Shown here piece by piece: positions 9,221 through 19,300 of a DNA stretch of 64,000 nucleotides. This stretch comes from Acanthaster planci (Eukaryota > Echinodermata > Asteroidea > Valvatida > Acanthasteridae), in assembly GCF_001949145.1 (NCBI RefSeq), contig NW_019091470.1:101584-165583 (forward strand). Reading direction: 5' to 3'. The stretch's first letter is position 1; each line of letters opens with the position of its first letter. The notes beneath the pieces were generated by a model, which saw nothing but the letters and a program-made list of their open reading frames with translations, made no database searches and was not told the origin of the DNA. Position numbers and translations under genes: made by a program.

Positions 9221-11908
9221 CTGTCAAAAAATTCATCAGAACACGGAGGAATGTCAAAGACACATCCGTTGTGTTATTCTGTTACTGACTCTCTATCCTC
9301 CACCACAATGCCACAAAACATTCAAACCTTACCCTCCACGATACTTGGCCAGAAACCCTGCCAGACACATCGGACTGTACCGTTTGTTAAAGTGGCTTGC
9401 CTGCCTAGTGTAACAAGATCCAACAGGTCAACTCTCCCCAAGTCCAAACGGCTTGGGAGTGTGTGGTTGTCGCCAGTCACCACAAGATCCAGCAGGGGCA
9501 TTTTTCAATGGGACTAGTTCATATTGTCTCAACATGGTCAGTTTGTTCGGCTGCTGTTGACTGCCCGGTGAAATCGAACTTTTTCACCTAATGCACTGTG
9601 CTGCATCTGGCAGGGTTAGTGTTAATGGCTATTTATGGGCAGAAATGAATTTTGGAAGAGATATTATAAATTGTCGTCACAGTTTAGCTTAGACGTGCAT
9701 CTTACTCCAAACCCACTTGCACTGCATATGTTTATAACGTGATGCACACTGGGTCCGGGAAAGGCGGAGGTGTAGCATGCAAGGGGGGGGCACAAATTCG
9801 TAACTGATGCCGTGTACGAGGCTGGAGGTGCGAAGAGTAACAGTTTGCTCATTGTAAGCAGAATAATGAAAAATAACTCAAGTTCACTTGTACAGTGACG
9901 CATGCCGAGCATAACCCTTGCCTCCAACCACCTGAGTGGGGGCATTGGTAGGGGGAGTATTGATGCAAAAATGAAAGCATTCTCATTCAAGAGACAAAAC
10001 CTGAGATGGCTTCAGCCAAAAGTTGGAAAGCTTAACTCATCAAAATTGCTAGTGTCCAAGACTCAATCCCTTTCTTTCATTATTAGCTAAAACCCTCCTT
10101 CAGATTCTAGATGTGGGAATACCTTCAATTGTTACTTACTGGAGTGTACAAAAGATGAGTGACCTGACTTACATGTGGCACATTGGAGGAACTTGAAGCA
10201 CGGGGATGATTCCTTGTTCACGTAGACGTCCTTGTACGTGTCCAGCGGTGTCTTTCCGTCGTCCCCGCATGCATGGCAGCTGGCACCGAAGCTGTAGAGC
10301 AGCCGGCAGTTGTGGCTGTCATTCTTGATGGCGGCCAGGTGCAGCGGGGTCTGCCCGTCGTCCTCCCGGCTCAGGTTGGGGTCGGCGCCGCGGTTCAGCA
10401 GCAGGCGGGCTGCCTCGTGGTTGCCCTTGATGATGGTGTAGCGCAGCGGGAAACCCCGCTGGACGTCGATGTCCGCCTGGTGGTCCAGAAGGACCTTCAC
10501 GCAGCTCTGCTTCTCCCGGATGATGGCCAGCTGCAGTGGGGTGGTGCCCTTGGCGCTGAGGGGGTCCACGGCGGCGCTGTAGGCCACCAGCAGCCGGACA
10601 AAGGAGTCGCGGCCGTAGTGGGCCGCCACGTGCAGTGGCGTCCAGCCGTCTCGGCTAGGCGTGTCCACCAACTCGCAGCGCCTGGACTTGTCATACTCCA
10701 GCAGTAGACGGGCGAGGCGTGTCCTACCATGCATGGCAGCATAGTGGAGACAGGTAAACCCACCTATGATGTCTTTAATTTCTGGTTTTCCTGAATCGAC
10801 AAAATCCAGAAATGATACAACTTTATAACACCAAGCTTTCTATTAAGTTGCAACTTCAACTTTCCCTGATCCTTCATATTAACTCACCTCAAGATTAAGA
10901 AGCTTTTGGAGGATTGAGGAAGGTAGATATTAGACACATAGGTTTACAAGGGGCTTAGCCTTCTTTGAAAGTTAAGGAATGTGTGACTGTTGCAAAAGCA
11001 ATAATGCTTAGGCAAGTTTAATTTTGTAACTTTCTAAAACTGACAATCCGGCTGTTTTACAAAGCTTTAAGTAATTTTTAAAGCTCTGCACTGGTACTGA
11101 TCAACTCAAACATTGTTTCCTGACCAAGATTCATGGAAACAGTTCAGATTCAACTCCAAACGTACCGATCAAAACCAATATTTGGAGAAATCTAAGTCAC
11201 ACTAATACAACTTTGGGAGAATCAACAATAGATCATCTTATAATCATTAATTTACCCTACAAAATGTTTTCTATGTCACGTCTAGATCTCTTAAATCACA
11301 CATTTGGAGAAGCTGAAGTGGTGGCTGTACCTATTATTTTCTTATAGGATGTTCGTATGGCCACATACAAGACTAAGAGTTACTAGGGATAGACGTCTCA
11401 CAAGACAAAAGACAACAGGGAGATTAAGACAAAGATTGGTGGTGGCCTGTTGGGCGCGATCGGCCATGTGCACCATCACCAAATCGCACTGTGCGATTTG
11501 GTTAATCCTATATTAAATCCCCAACTTTAGAAAATGTAAGTTCCCAAATCATGAAGAAAGATTGAGCAACGGCTCAGATCGCACCCAACAGCACCAGCAA
11601 TGTCGGGTCGACATGAAAAACCATCATACTGATCATGGACAGTTCTAGGATCGGTTGAAATTTTCACTCATTTACGAACCTCCCTCTTCCAGCAGTATCC
11701 TTAGGACGCGGTCCCGCCCCCTGGAGGCAGCCAGATGGAGCAGCGTCCAGCCGTTCTCATCTACGTCGTTGGGCGAGATACCCGCCTCCAGGGCCTGGCG
11801 AACCTTGGCCACGTCCCCAAGGGCCACAGCTTTCCGCACGTCCCGGTCCAGGGCGCTCATGGTGACCTGGTGCCGGGACTGCTTTCGGGTGACGATACGA
11901 TTTGCCAT
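9072..11908 (-). CDS. ASB7: ankyrin repeat and SOCS box protein 7, whole gene (3 exons)
   Basis: Joined exons 11908-11680, 10790-10173 and 9220-9072 give 331 residues, against 318 in vertebrate ASB7. ASB7 is the substrate receptor of a Cullin-5/Elongin B/C ubiquitin ligase; in vertebrates it is linked to spindle and ER-stress proteins. Residues about 20-265 are ankyrin repeats with the TPLHxAA core (NGWTLLHLAA 52-61, GGFTCLHYAAMHGR 86-99, DGWTPLHVAAHYGRDSFVRLL 124-144, DGQTPLHLAA 221-230). Residues 285-328 are the SOCS box: LQEVCR is the Elongin C (BC) box, and LPLSVIMRNYL is at the Cul5-box position. From memory of the vertebrate protein, spacing across both splice junctions is conserved without gaps (DIIGGFT at the first, LQCATSHPRTLQ at the second). 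This fixes the family member as ASB7 rather than another ASB. Both introns are phase 1. An in-frame TGA three codons upstream fixes the start. Confidence 0.93.
9221..10172 (-). other. ASB7: ASB7 intron 2
   Basis: 952-bp phase-1 intron, GTAAGT...GACAG. The 33 nt just inside its 5' end stay open in frame up to a second GTAAGT at 10139; TAA follows at 10134. If that donor is used, the intron is 919 bp. Confidence 0.85.
10173..10790 (-). CDS. ASB7: ASB7 exon 2 (main ankyrin domain)
   Basis: Begins after a pyrimidine-rich acceptor ending GATTCAG (AG at 10792-10791) with GA AAA CCA, continuing Gly77-Lys-Pro. It carries most of the ankyrin domain (residues 77-282), including the GTTPLQLAI repeat and the RGADPNLS loop. 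It ends ...CAATGTGCCACAT|GTAAGTC at 10173. I prefer this donor because the resulting LQCATSHPRTLQ junction has the same length as in vertebrate ASB7. A second strong in-frame donor lies 33 nt further on (10139). The exon is strongly GC-biased compared with its introns. Confidence 0.92.
10791..11679 (-). other. ASB7: ASB7 intron 1
   Basis: 889-bp phase-1 intron, GTTCGT...TTCAG. AT-rich, no coding sequence. It contains a perfect hairpin at 11478-11502: ACCAAATCGCA and its complement around a 3-base loop. Confidence 0.85.
11680..11908 (-). CDS. ASB7: ASB7 exon 1 (start and first ankyrin repeat)
   Basis: Encodes residues 1-76 plus the first base of codon 77. The ATG at 11908 is the first after an in-frame TGA three codons upstream. 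A second ATG at codon 17 could also serve, giving a length closer to the vertebrate protein. The exon ends GGA G|GTTCGT, a usable but not ideal donor. Extending past it reaches a TAA two codons later, so splicing here is required. The next exon supplies GA to complete Gly77. Confidence 0.9.
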
Positions 11909-12403
11909 AGCCTTTCAGTGTTGTCAAGACTTGTATGCGTGATACCAGACTTACCCCAGGCCTGCGTAACCTGTTTTCCCCTGTGTGGAACTAACCCCTA
12001 GATGTCCTACTCACTGACAAAATGTACAGTCGCGTCTGGTCAATTTTATACTATGGTAAGGCCGAGGAAACACACTTCAGTGGAAAGTTTCTCCTCAGGA
12101 ATTAGTTACTTCAGCAGATCGATGTGCGTACCTGAAGGACAAAAAAGTCATTTAAGAGAATTAAAATACTTGTCATGTCATATAAATGTTATCAGCTTTT
12201 GGTGTAATCTCCACACTACAGATTGTCATTGAGACTACACGGTTCCAATTTGGAATCCAAATGCCATCTGGAAATTAAATGTAAAAAGAACAATACACAG
12301 ATTACAGCAATGTTGTATGTCCACCATTTCCAACCATTTGGTCTAAGTTTCAGCCCTTTACTCTAGAGCACAAAATGCATTAAAAAAAATGCGGAAATGG
12401 GCC
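11909..12403. promoter_or_regulatory. upstream region of ASB7 (5' UTR and promoter expected)
   Basis: About 500 bases directly upstream of the ASB7 start codon with no coding sequence. The promoter and 5' UTR should lie here or beyond an upstream non-coding exon. I saw no TATA box or other element I can name with confidence. Confidence 0.3.
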
Positions 12404-12411
12404 CCCAGTGC

Positions 12412-12523
12412 GTCGTGGCCAACTGCCATTATAACCAGCGCGGCTAAGTACGGAAAGTGGCTGTAGCCAATTTCCATGTATGTGTATCAATCCCAGCCGT
12501 AGTCAACAATTTGGTCGTGGCTC
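12412..12523. repeat. diverged foldback element, related to the one at 32518
   Basis: An imperfect palindrome centred on TGGCTGTAGCCA (12458-12469). The 22-base core at 12456-12477 differs at only a few positions from 32571-32592. The reverse complement of its right arm (GCCACGACCAAAT...) lines up with the left arm at 32519 (GCCGTGACCAAAT...). It is older and less symmetric than its relative. Non-coding. Confidence 0.45.
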
Positions 12524-12843
12524 GTTTTCGCAAGTACACATGTGAACCGTGTGACTCTCAGACACTGATCAGGAAATATTTGCACCTTTTTTTTTAGAAA
12601 ACGGCATGGTTTTGGCTCTTTTCTGTCTTGGTACTCAAAACAAAGGTATGTAAGCTATCTTACATAAAATTCTTGGGGGAAATGAAGCAACATTTCTATG
12701 GGTACACAACTCGAATGGAATCGCTGTTCGTGCCCTGTTAAGCGTCATGCATAGCCTATGGCGAAAAAAGCTGTCTTTCTGCAGGGATCATGGAAGGGGA
12801 GTGGATGTTGGACCCCACAGTTCTGGGGGGTACCCTAGCTACT

Positions 12844-12985
12844 GAGTGGAGCGTTAGTATTCCGCTTAGTCTTTTTCGAATTTTGGACTGGATTGGTCAT
12901 ACTGATCCAGTCCAAAATTCGAAAAGAGGAATAATGACCGATTCAGTCCAACATTCGAGAAAGAAGAATACTAACACGCTTCACT
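12844..12985. repeat. nested foldback element
   Basis: An outer inverted repeat, GTTAGTATTC at 12853-12862 and GAATACTAAC at 12966-12975, encloses a perfect 21-bp inverted repeat (12873-12893 and 12905-12925, 11-base loop). A third, partly decayed copy of the same motif lies at 12941-12960 (TTCAGTCCAACATTCGAG). This architecture is typical of a foldback MITE. No coding capacity. Confidence 0.7.
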
Positions 12986-13001
12986 AGTAGGCCTGTTACG
13001 C

Positions 13002-13080
13002 CCCAACTATAGCATCAGTCCCAACTATAGTTGGGCCCGTCCCAACTAGAGTGCTACAGTTGAGCCGGCCCAACTAGAGC
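13002..13080. repeat. CCCAACTA repeats beside the assembly gap
   Basis: CCCAACTATAG or CCCAACTAGAG begins at 13002, 13020, 13041 and 13069. The second copy forms the perfect palindrome CCCAACTATAGTTGGG. The repeats stop about 60 bases before the run of Ns and may continue inside it. Confidence 0.55.
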
Positions 13081-13140
13081 AGAGAGGTCCTGTGTGCATG
13101 ATGTGCCCAGCATGTGCCAAAGTCATATTGTTTACAAATT

Positions 13141-13525
13141 NNNNNNNNNNNNNNNNNNNNNNNNNNNNNNNNNNNNNNNNNNNNNNNNNNNNNNNNNNNN
13201 NNNNNNNNNNNNNNNNNNNNNNNNNNNNNNNNNNNNNNNNNNNNNNNNNNNNNNNNNNNNNNNNNNNNNNNNNNNNNNNNNNNNNNNNNNNNNNNNNNNN
13301 NNNNNNNNNNNNNNNNNNNNNNNNNNNNNNNNNNNNNNNNNNNNNNNNNNNNNNNNNNNNNNNNNNNNNNNNNNNNNNNNNNNNNNNNNNNNNNNNNNNN
13401 NNNNNNNNNNNNNNNNNNNNNNNNNNNNNNNNNNNNNNNNNNNNNNNNNNNNNNNNNNNNNNNNNNNNNNNNNNNNNNNNNNNNNNNNNNNNNNNNNNNN
13501 NNNNNNNNNNNNNNNNNNNNNNNNN
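13141..13525. other. assembly gap (385 Ns)
   Basis: Unsequenced bases. Open frames running across it are artefacts. Confidence 1.
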
Positions 13526-13912
13526 ATCTTCTCACGTCTTCAGAATACTTGCCGCTTGACAATTAAGCCTAGGAGAGGGGTTTTGCCAGAAAGCTGGCAG
13601 TCGCCATTTTGACGTAAAATTTCACCACTGGTGACCAAAGGTGACTCCGGTCAAGCGCCCTCAAGAAGGGTTTATGCTCAACGCCTAGAATTACAGCGCC
13701 GCGAAGGCGCAATGCCTAGTAGTAACGATTCGTACAGCCCTAAGGTTCACCTATGGCTAAATTTTGTCTTTCAAATAAAAATGGAAGCTTCTTTTGTTTG
13801 AAATTGCTTATAACGTTTATTCGTTTTCAAACGCAAACCTCGAGGAACGACTATTTTTATTGTAGAAATTCTTGTTAAAGTAAAAAAGACTTATTTTTCA
13901 AGTTCTGTTTTT

Positions 13913-14048
13913 CGTTTTCAAATCGGAAAATAAGTGAACGAAATTAATGTACACGGTCCATGTACATTTCATTCATTCGTTTTTGGGATTAAAAACGAAA
14001 ATTACAAAACAAACCCAAGTACTTTTTCCGTTTTTTGATTTGAAAACG
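13913..14048. repeat. imperfect foldback, TTCG-rich arms
   Basis: CGTTTTCAAATC at 13913-13924 is exactly complementary to 14037-14048, and the centre contains AATGTACA (13946-13953) against TGTACATT (13961-13968). The arms differ in length, so one side carries an insertion. A related CGTTTTCAAACG string lies upstream at about 13822. Probably a decayed foldback element. Confidence 0.5.
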
Positions 14049-14211
14049 AAGAATTCCCAGAAAATCATTCAGGTAATGAGATTCGTTATGTCCTGCCACA
14101 GTGCATCAGCGATTGATCTGGCTGTGAGTTAGGTACAGCGCCCTCTATTTCTTTTATCAAGTTCGTTGCCATTTTTTATGTTTTTTTAACGTTTCGTACA
14201 TATATATGTAC

Positions 14212-14246
14212 GCACCATACCATGTACATGTACATGTACATGTACA
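14212..14246. repeat. (GTACAT)n microsatellite
   Basis: CATGTA repeated about four times after a GTACGCACCATAC spacer. One of the longest of many self-complementary GTACAT tracts in this window. Confidence 0.8.
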
Positions 14247-15131
14247 TTACGTTACGAAAGCCAATCAGAACAAGCGAACGAAAAATAACGGTGTATTTCA
14301 GCTTTTCATGCAAGGTAAGACGAATACATTTTTCCAAGAAAAGAGCACAATCACTGTTACAATTTAGTGAGAAACGACACAACAGAAGGGAACGAACGGT
14401 CGTTTGAAATATCCTGTTAACGACTCACAGTCACATCGGGCTGGCTCGCCGTCAATTTTGCGCACCAAATTATTTTGTGTGCATCACAATTCAGATTGTA
14501 ATTTGTAGCATCTCTACGCAACATTCTTGGTAGGCCGATAGGCGAAGGGAAAGAATATTGCATCCGGGGTCCACTTCAGCGGCTGTTTAGCATGTTTACA
14601 AAGTCCAAAAGGGAGTCAAGAAAATTGTCTAAGTAGGGCCTACTCCTACTTTCTACAAAAATTGGGAATTTTTCTCAGTTTTGCCATGAATGACCTTCAT
14701 GACCTTCAAATTCAATTGTTGACATGGTCATGGTGGCTAAGATACAGCCAGTAGTTCTAATGGTAGATGATAAGCCTAGCCTATATGATGACAGAAGTGG
14801 AGGCTGGATGCAAATCTTATGTTAAACTCATACTAGGCTGGCAATCTTGATGGAAAGTCCCATACACAGATAACACTTGAGGCCCTGTGGACAAACTTAC
14901 TTGTAGGAGACTTGTCTGAAAAACAACAACCTAGGCCTGAGTCAGTGCTTTATATATGTAAACGCTTCCAAATTTTTTAAACTAAATTTCATTTTTAGGA
15001 TATGTTATCACTTTCTGATGGCTGTTATAAAATTTTGAGGGAAAAGTATTGATGTCCATATATGAAAAGTTTCCATCTTGACATTTTTTTATTTCACTTT
15101 TTAGAACCCTTCCTTGTCAGAATTTCACTAA

Positions 15132-15373
15132 GGCCATTTTCCAATACTCAACTTCGGCTCCGTCTGAGGCTTCAACTTTTTTTTTTACTACCTGACTTTG
15201 AAGCTGTAAGCACACTAATTAGTCTAATAGTGCCAGAAAATATTAAATAAGATGCAAGAGAGCAAAAACTTACAGTAATCCAATTTGATTTAAACGCTTC
15301 AGGCCAACAATCTGGAATTGGTTTTGGGGATGAAGCCTGAGACGGAGACGAAGTTGAGTAGTGGAAAACGGCC
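15132..15373. mobile_element. MITE with about 44-bp terminal inverted repeats
   Basis: 15132-15175 (starting GGCCATTTTCCAATACTCAA) is matched in inverse orientation by 15331-15373 (inward reading GGCCGTTTTCCACTACTCAA). The two differ at only a few positions over about 44 bases. The outside flanks are CACTAA and ATAATT, compatible with a TA or TAA target, but the duplication is not exact. The interior has no coding capacity. The GGCC terminus next to TAA suggests PIF/Harbinger-type mobilisation; this is inference. Confidence 0.7.
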
Positions 15374-15930
15374 ATAATTTCGAGAACTTCTTGTCGGGCG
15401 TGTTTCAGACCAAAGTCATCTTTGTGGCTTCGGAAGTCTAACTTTTACAGAATTTACTTCTGGCCTCGAAGGATCGAGGAGTCATTTTGTTGAGGAAATT
15501 GTTGGGATTAGACAATGTGAAATTCTTACCAGTTCTGACATGTCTGACAGCTGAATGCATAGAAATGTATGCTCCTAAAAATGTACTGACGTCAGCTTTT
15601 TTAGAGGATACTGCCGCATAGACGTGATAAACCTATCCATTTCAAGTGTTCAAGTTAATAAATAGAACCCTTTTGGTATTTGGCTATGTTCTTTGATGTT
15701 GATGTAATGGAGACATATACACATGTACTGTCTTATTAGTTAGCTAACAATTTCAATGTCTGGGAGTTTAACCAGAGATGAATTAAACAAGAAGGTGAAT
15801 ATTGAAGAAAACCCACAGTGGATTTGTTTAACAGATCCAATGTGGGTTTAAGAGTCTCTTGGCTGGACTGTTTGGAGAATGTGTATTCAGGGACCTTGTA
15901 TACTATACTTCTGTAAGAAAATACATGTAT

Positions 15931-15975
15931 ATTATTATTTATTGTTGTGTTTGGTAATGACACCAAGGATTCCTC
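15931..15975 (-). mobile_element. fragment of SINE 3' end
   Basis: Shares the TGAGGAATCCTTGGT...CATTACCA block and the AATAATAAT tail with the 3' end of the SINE at 16042-16326, in the same orientation and about 115 bases further along. It is a second, truncated copy of the same retroposon tail. Confidence 0.6.
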
Positions 15976-16041
15976 AAAAAAAGACCTAGGCACTGTGGCT
16001 CCTAGCTATAGGGAATCTTGTACCGACTCCTGGGAGTCCCG

Positions 16042-16326
16042 TTATTATTATTATTTATGATTTTCTGGTAATGAAACCAAGGATTCCTCACATGCGTCCC
16101 GGACATTAGCTCGCAGGCCTTGAAGAAACCTGTATCTAGAGGAGACGATGAGAAGCAGTCAATTTTAGAGGTGGGAAGAAAACCCCAGAGGAATATTCTG
16201 GGTAAAACGTATGGAATCAGGGTAGGGACTGAAAACCTAATCCACATGTGGACCAGGCCAGGAATTGAACCCAGGACCACAGAGGTGGAAGGTGAGGAAA
16301 GAACCACTACGCCAACCTGACTCTCC
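16042..16326 (-). mobile_element. tRNA-derived SINE
   Basis: A retroposon with an internal RNA polymerase III promoter on the minus strand. The A box lies in GTTGGCGTAGTGGTTC (16316-16301) and the B box is GGGTTCAATTCC (16272-16261), spaced as in a tRNA. The body includes a GGGGTTTTCTTCCCACCTC segment, like the central motif of several marine-invertebrate SINE families. The 3' end is an (AAT)n tail at 16058-16042. It has no protein. The minus-strand open frame across it is an artefact. SINEs are copied by a LINE that recognises their tail; that partner is not in the window. Confidence 0.75.
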
Positions 16327-19300
16327 ATGCTTTGTGACTGTATCAACCGCTGGGTGCCTTTCAGACACCATTCCAAATTATTGCTAGTGAATGTACATGT
16401 ACTTGCCTGGGTGTTTTCTCTGAAGCACAGATGGAAAACCCATAATAACACCTGTTTGGATCATTCTACACCCCCCTCAGCTCTAATGCTCCAGTGCATT
16501 GAGTAATGAAAATGATCTTAGTTGCATCAAGATGCGGGTGATTACGGCCAATTTTCCACACTGTCGAAACCGATTACGACTTCCAGATATTCTCCCCTGC
16601 AACAAGAGGCACGTGATGGCTTTTACATGTGTGCAGCGAGCCCATCAGTGGTTCACGGGGGTTTCTCAATGACTACATGTACCTTTATTTGTCAGCCTGA
16701 GGGATTTGTACATGTACTTGAATTTGTGAGTGTGCGAGGCCACAGAAAATGTGTTGGGGACAGGGCTGAAACATTTCCCTTCTAAAGAAATTTTGTATTT
16801 TTTGAAGAATAATGATAGAATAGATAAAGAGATACACGTGCAGTCTGTTTGATTTCCCTTCCTCCCAGTCCTTAAAAAGCCACAAACTGTTGTCTTATCC
16901 CTCAGAAAGGCTATAACAGGTAACATTTGTTACCCCCTCCTAGAAAGACTCACTCCCCCCCAAAAAAAAATTGGTTTCAGATCTGCCCGAGCCAGAATGG
17001 TGAAATTCTTGCAACAAAAACAAAATCTGTCTAAAAACCAATATAATACTGGTATACATGTACCTCAAGAGATGTGCTTTTTGAAGGTGTGTTGATGAAT
17101 TTGTTTCCTTAGAGACTGACTGCACAGTACTGATTGGTTACAAACCACGTTATTACGGTAGCTTGGCATGTGACTTTTATTCAGAACTAAAATTTGTCCT
17201 TTTCAAGAGGCAGACACAGATGTACTGATGGATAAATAGTCTACCATATCAGGAATGGTTAATTTGCACTTCATACATGTAGCATCAATATCCAATAATC
17301 ATGAATTCCAGTCCAACTTTTAAAACCTGTAATGGTTTTAAAAGTTATCCATTTCCCACGATTTCACCGTGTGGGACATTGTGTTTGACCGTTTTTAAAT
17401 CAAACCTTTTTCTGTGTCACTCGGAACAAAAATGTGTGCTTTGAATCATAAAGAGTTCACAAATAAAACTCTTTCTGGTGGAATGCTTATTTCAGAACAA
17501 AAAGGTTCATGTAGGTTTTAAACAGAGACAGGTCTACATGTACATGTATATTACAGTGTATCGCCTGACGTTCTGAGTGGAGAGTTAATGATTTTGAATA
17601 CAAAGGTAAAAACTTTCCATCATACCGATAGGTAACTTGGCATTAGCCGTGGCATTGTTGGCATTGTTGGCATTAGGGCACAGGTGATCATGTGCCAAAT
17701 TAAGCAAGATTTACAACTCAACCCCCCACACATGCTTGCATCTGTGGCTCATTTCTTATTGTTCAGTTGTTATTTTTTTTGTCTCTAGACTCTGGTAGAA
17801 ACCAGTCTGTCCATTTGAATTTATAACCCAGATAAATTTTCCAATCAAGAAGTCTCCAGCGGTCTCGAGAGAAATGTTGGCAGTATGAGTCATCATTCCA
17901 CACGTCACAAAACGTTTCAATCAATCCAATCCAAGATCAAACCAACCATTAACGTGGACTGACTGTGATGTAGAATTGTATAGGGCTTCCTTACTACAGG
18001 ACCGGTACATTAATTGTCTGTAAATGTACCTTCACTTTGTTTAAGGATTCATGGAGTGAATTTCTCTAAGACTGACTTTTTGTGCATCTTTACACTTCTC
18101 TTCAATCCATGAGAACTGTTTGACTTCATCCTCTTGGAGTTAAATGCATACATGTAGTTTTTAAAGTGCACTAATTTAAACATAAAAAATTGTCCCAGCT
18201 TTTCTGGACAAGCGAGGGTGCTATTGCAGTAATGTACATTGGGGAAGGCACTGTTCAATTTACGTTTTCATGTTCAAATGTTGAGCCTCAAACTTGCTCT
18301 TTAAAAATATTTCTGAGAAGAGATTGCTTGTTAGCTCATTGCTTCTTATACATGTACATGTATGTTCTAACAATGCATTTCCAAAGAACAGGAAAATATA
18401 AAATATGCAGCAGTTTTTATGCACTGATCAGAAATCGGTTCAGCATTTAGGTTCATTATTTGATATGCCATAGAGTCCTGAAGTGAATACGTCACGTGCA
18501 CAATTAGTGTGTAAAAGGCGAGAACGCGAGAACCAGCACGTGAACCAACACGTGCGCGTACTCCATTCGTTTGCACTGCACTTTCTGGTTCACAGTGACG
18601 TCACACTTCGGTATTCGATAGTTTTGCTCATGGTAGTGTGCAACTTTGAATGAGAAAAACAGAAAGGCTCAGAAATACCGGTAGAATAAAACAGCAGAAC
18701 GAAATTTGAAAATAGTTTTGAAACGGAAAATTGCAATTTCAAGGATTACTGTAAAATAAAACAGGTGTATTGCGCGGTCCCTTGAAATTACAGGCAGCAA
18801 TGAATGCTGCAGTAATACGTACAATGTACATATGTACATGTATGCATCCATTTTGATAATGGTTTTCATGAAATTAGGTGATCATACATGTACATTGTAC
18901 AAATGTCCATGTACTCCACCTGTGCTAAAGGCTTACTTGATGGCTTCATTGTGTGTGCATGCAAACATGTAATGAATGCAATCTTGCACTAGTTCTGTTC
19001 ATTGTACATGTACATGTACTGCGGGGCTATACTGGTACATGTACATTAATATGTATTGATACCAGTGCAAAACCTGAAAGCTGAAACATTTTTTGTTTGG
19101 ATAAGATAGTATTTGTGATACCAGAAATAATACGCCACAGCTGTATCTAATTCAAAATACTAGTATGGTAATACACTGTATGTACAGGTGTGTCATACAT
19201 AGTGTGGACCTCTGCACAAAAGAAGTCCACATAATGCAGGGTAAGATGGCATTGTGTGGACTTGCACATGTCCACACAAGGTTTCCCCCTCTCCGGGAAA

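Larger units (their letters stand above)
13526..15131. other. non-coding, AT-rich, with a foldback and ACATGT repeats
   Basis: No gene recognised. The interval holds the foldback at 13913-14048 and the (GTACAT)n tract at 14212-14246. It is also where the dense ACATGT palindromes of the rest of the window begin. Confidence 0.45.

Noticed and set aside
10273-10763. Open frames of 144 and 88 codons over ASB7 exon 2 (plus strand and alternate minus frame)
   Set aside because: Shadows of the GC-rich ankyrin exon; the ankyrin frame clearly matches ASB7.
13074-13612. Frames of 150-172 codons
   Set aside because: They consist of Ns of the assembly gap.
14176-14382. Frames with MYMYMY strings (also near 40440, 55138, 33700)
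   Set aside because: Produced by (GTACAT)n microsatellites, not proteins.
16261-16316. tRNA gene
   Set aside because: A and B boxes are present but the acceptor and anticodon stems do not form a complete tRNA; the downstream body and (AAT)n tail show it is a SINE.
16002-16451. 149-codon minus-strand frame
   Set aside because: It lies across the tRNA-derived SINE; similar translations are common artefacts of such repeats.
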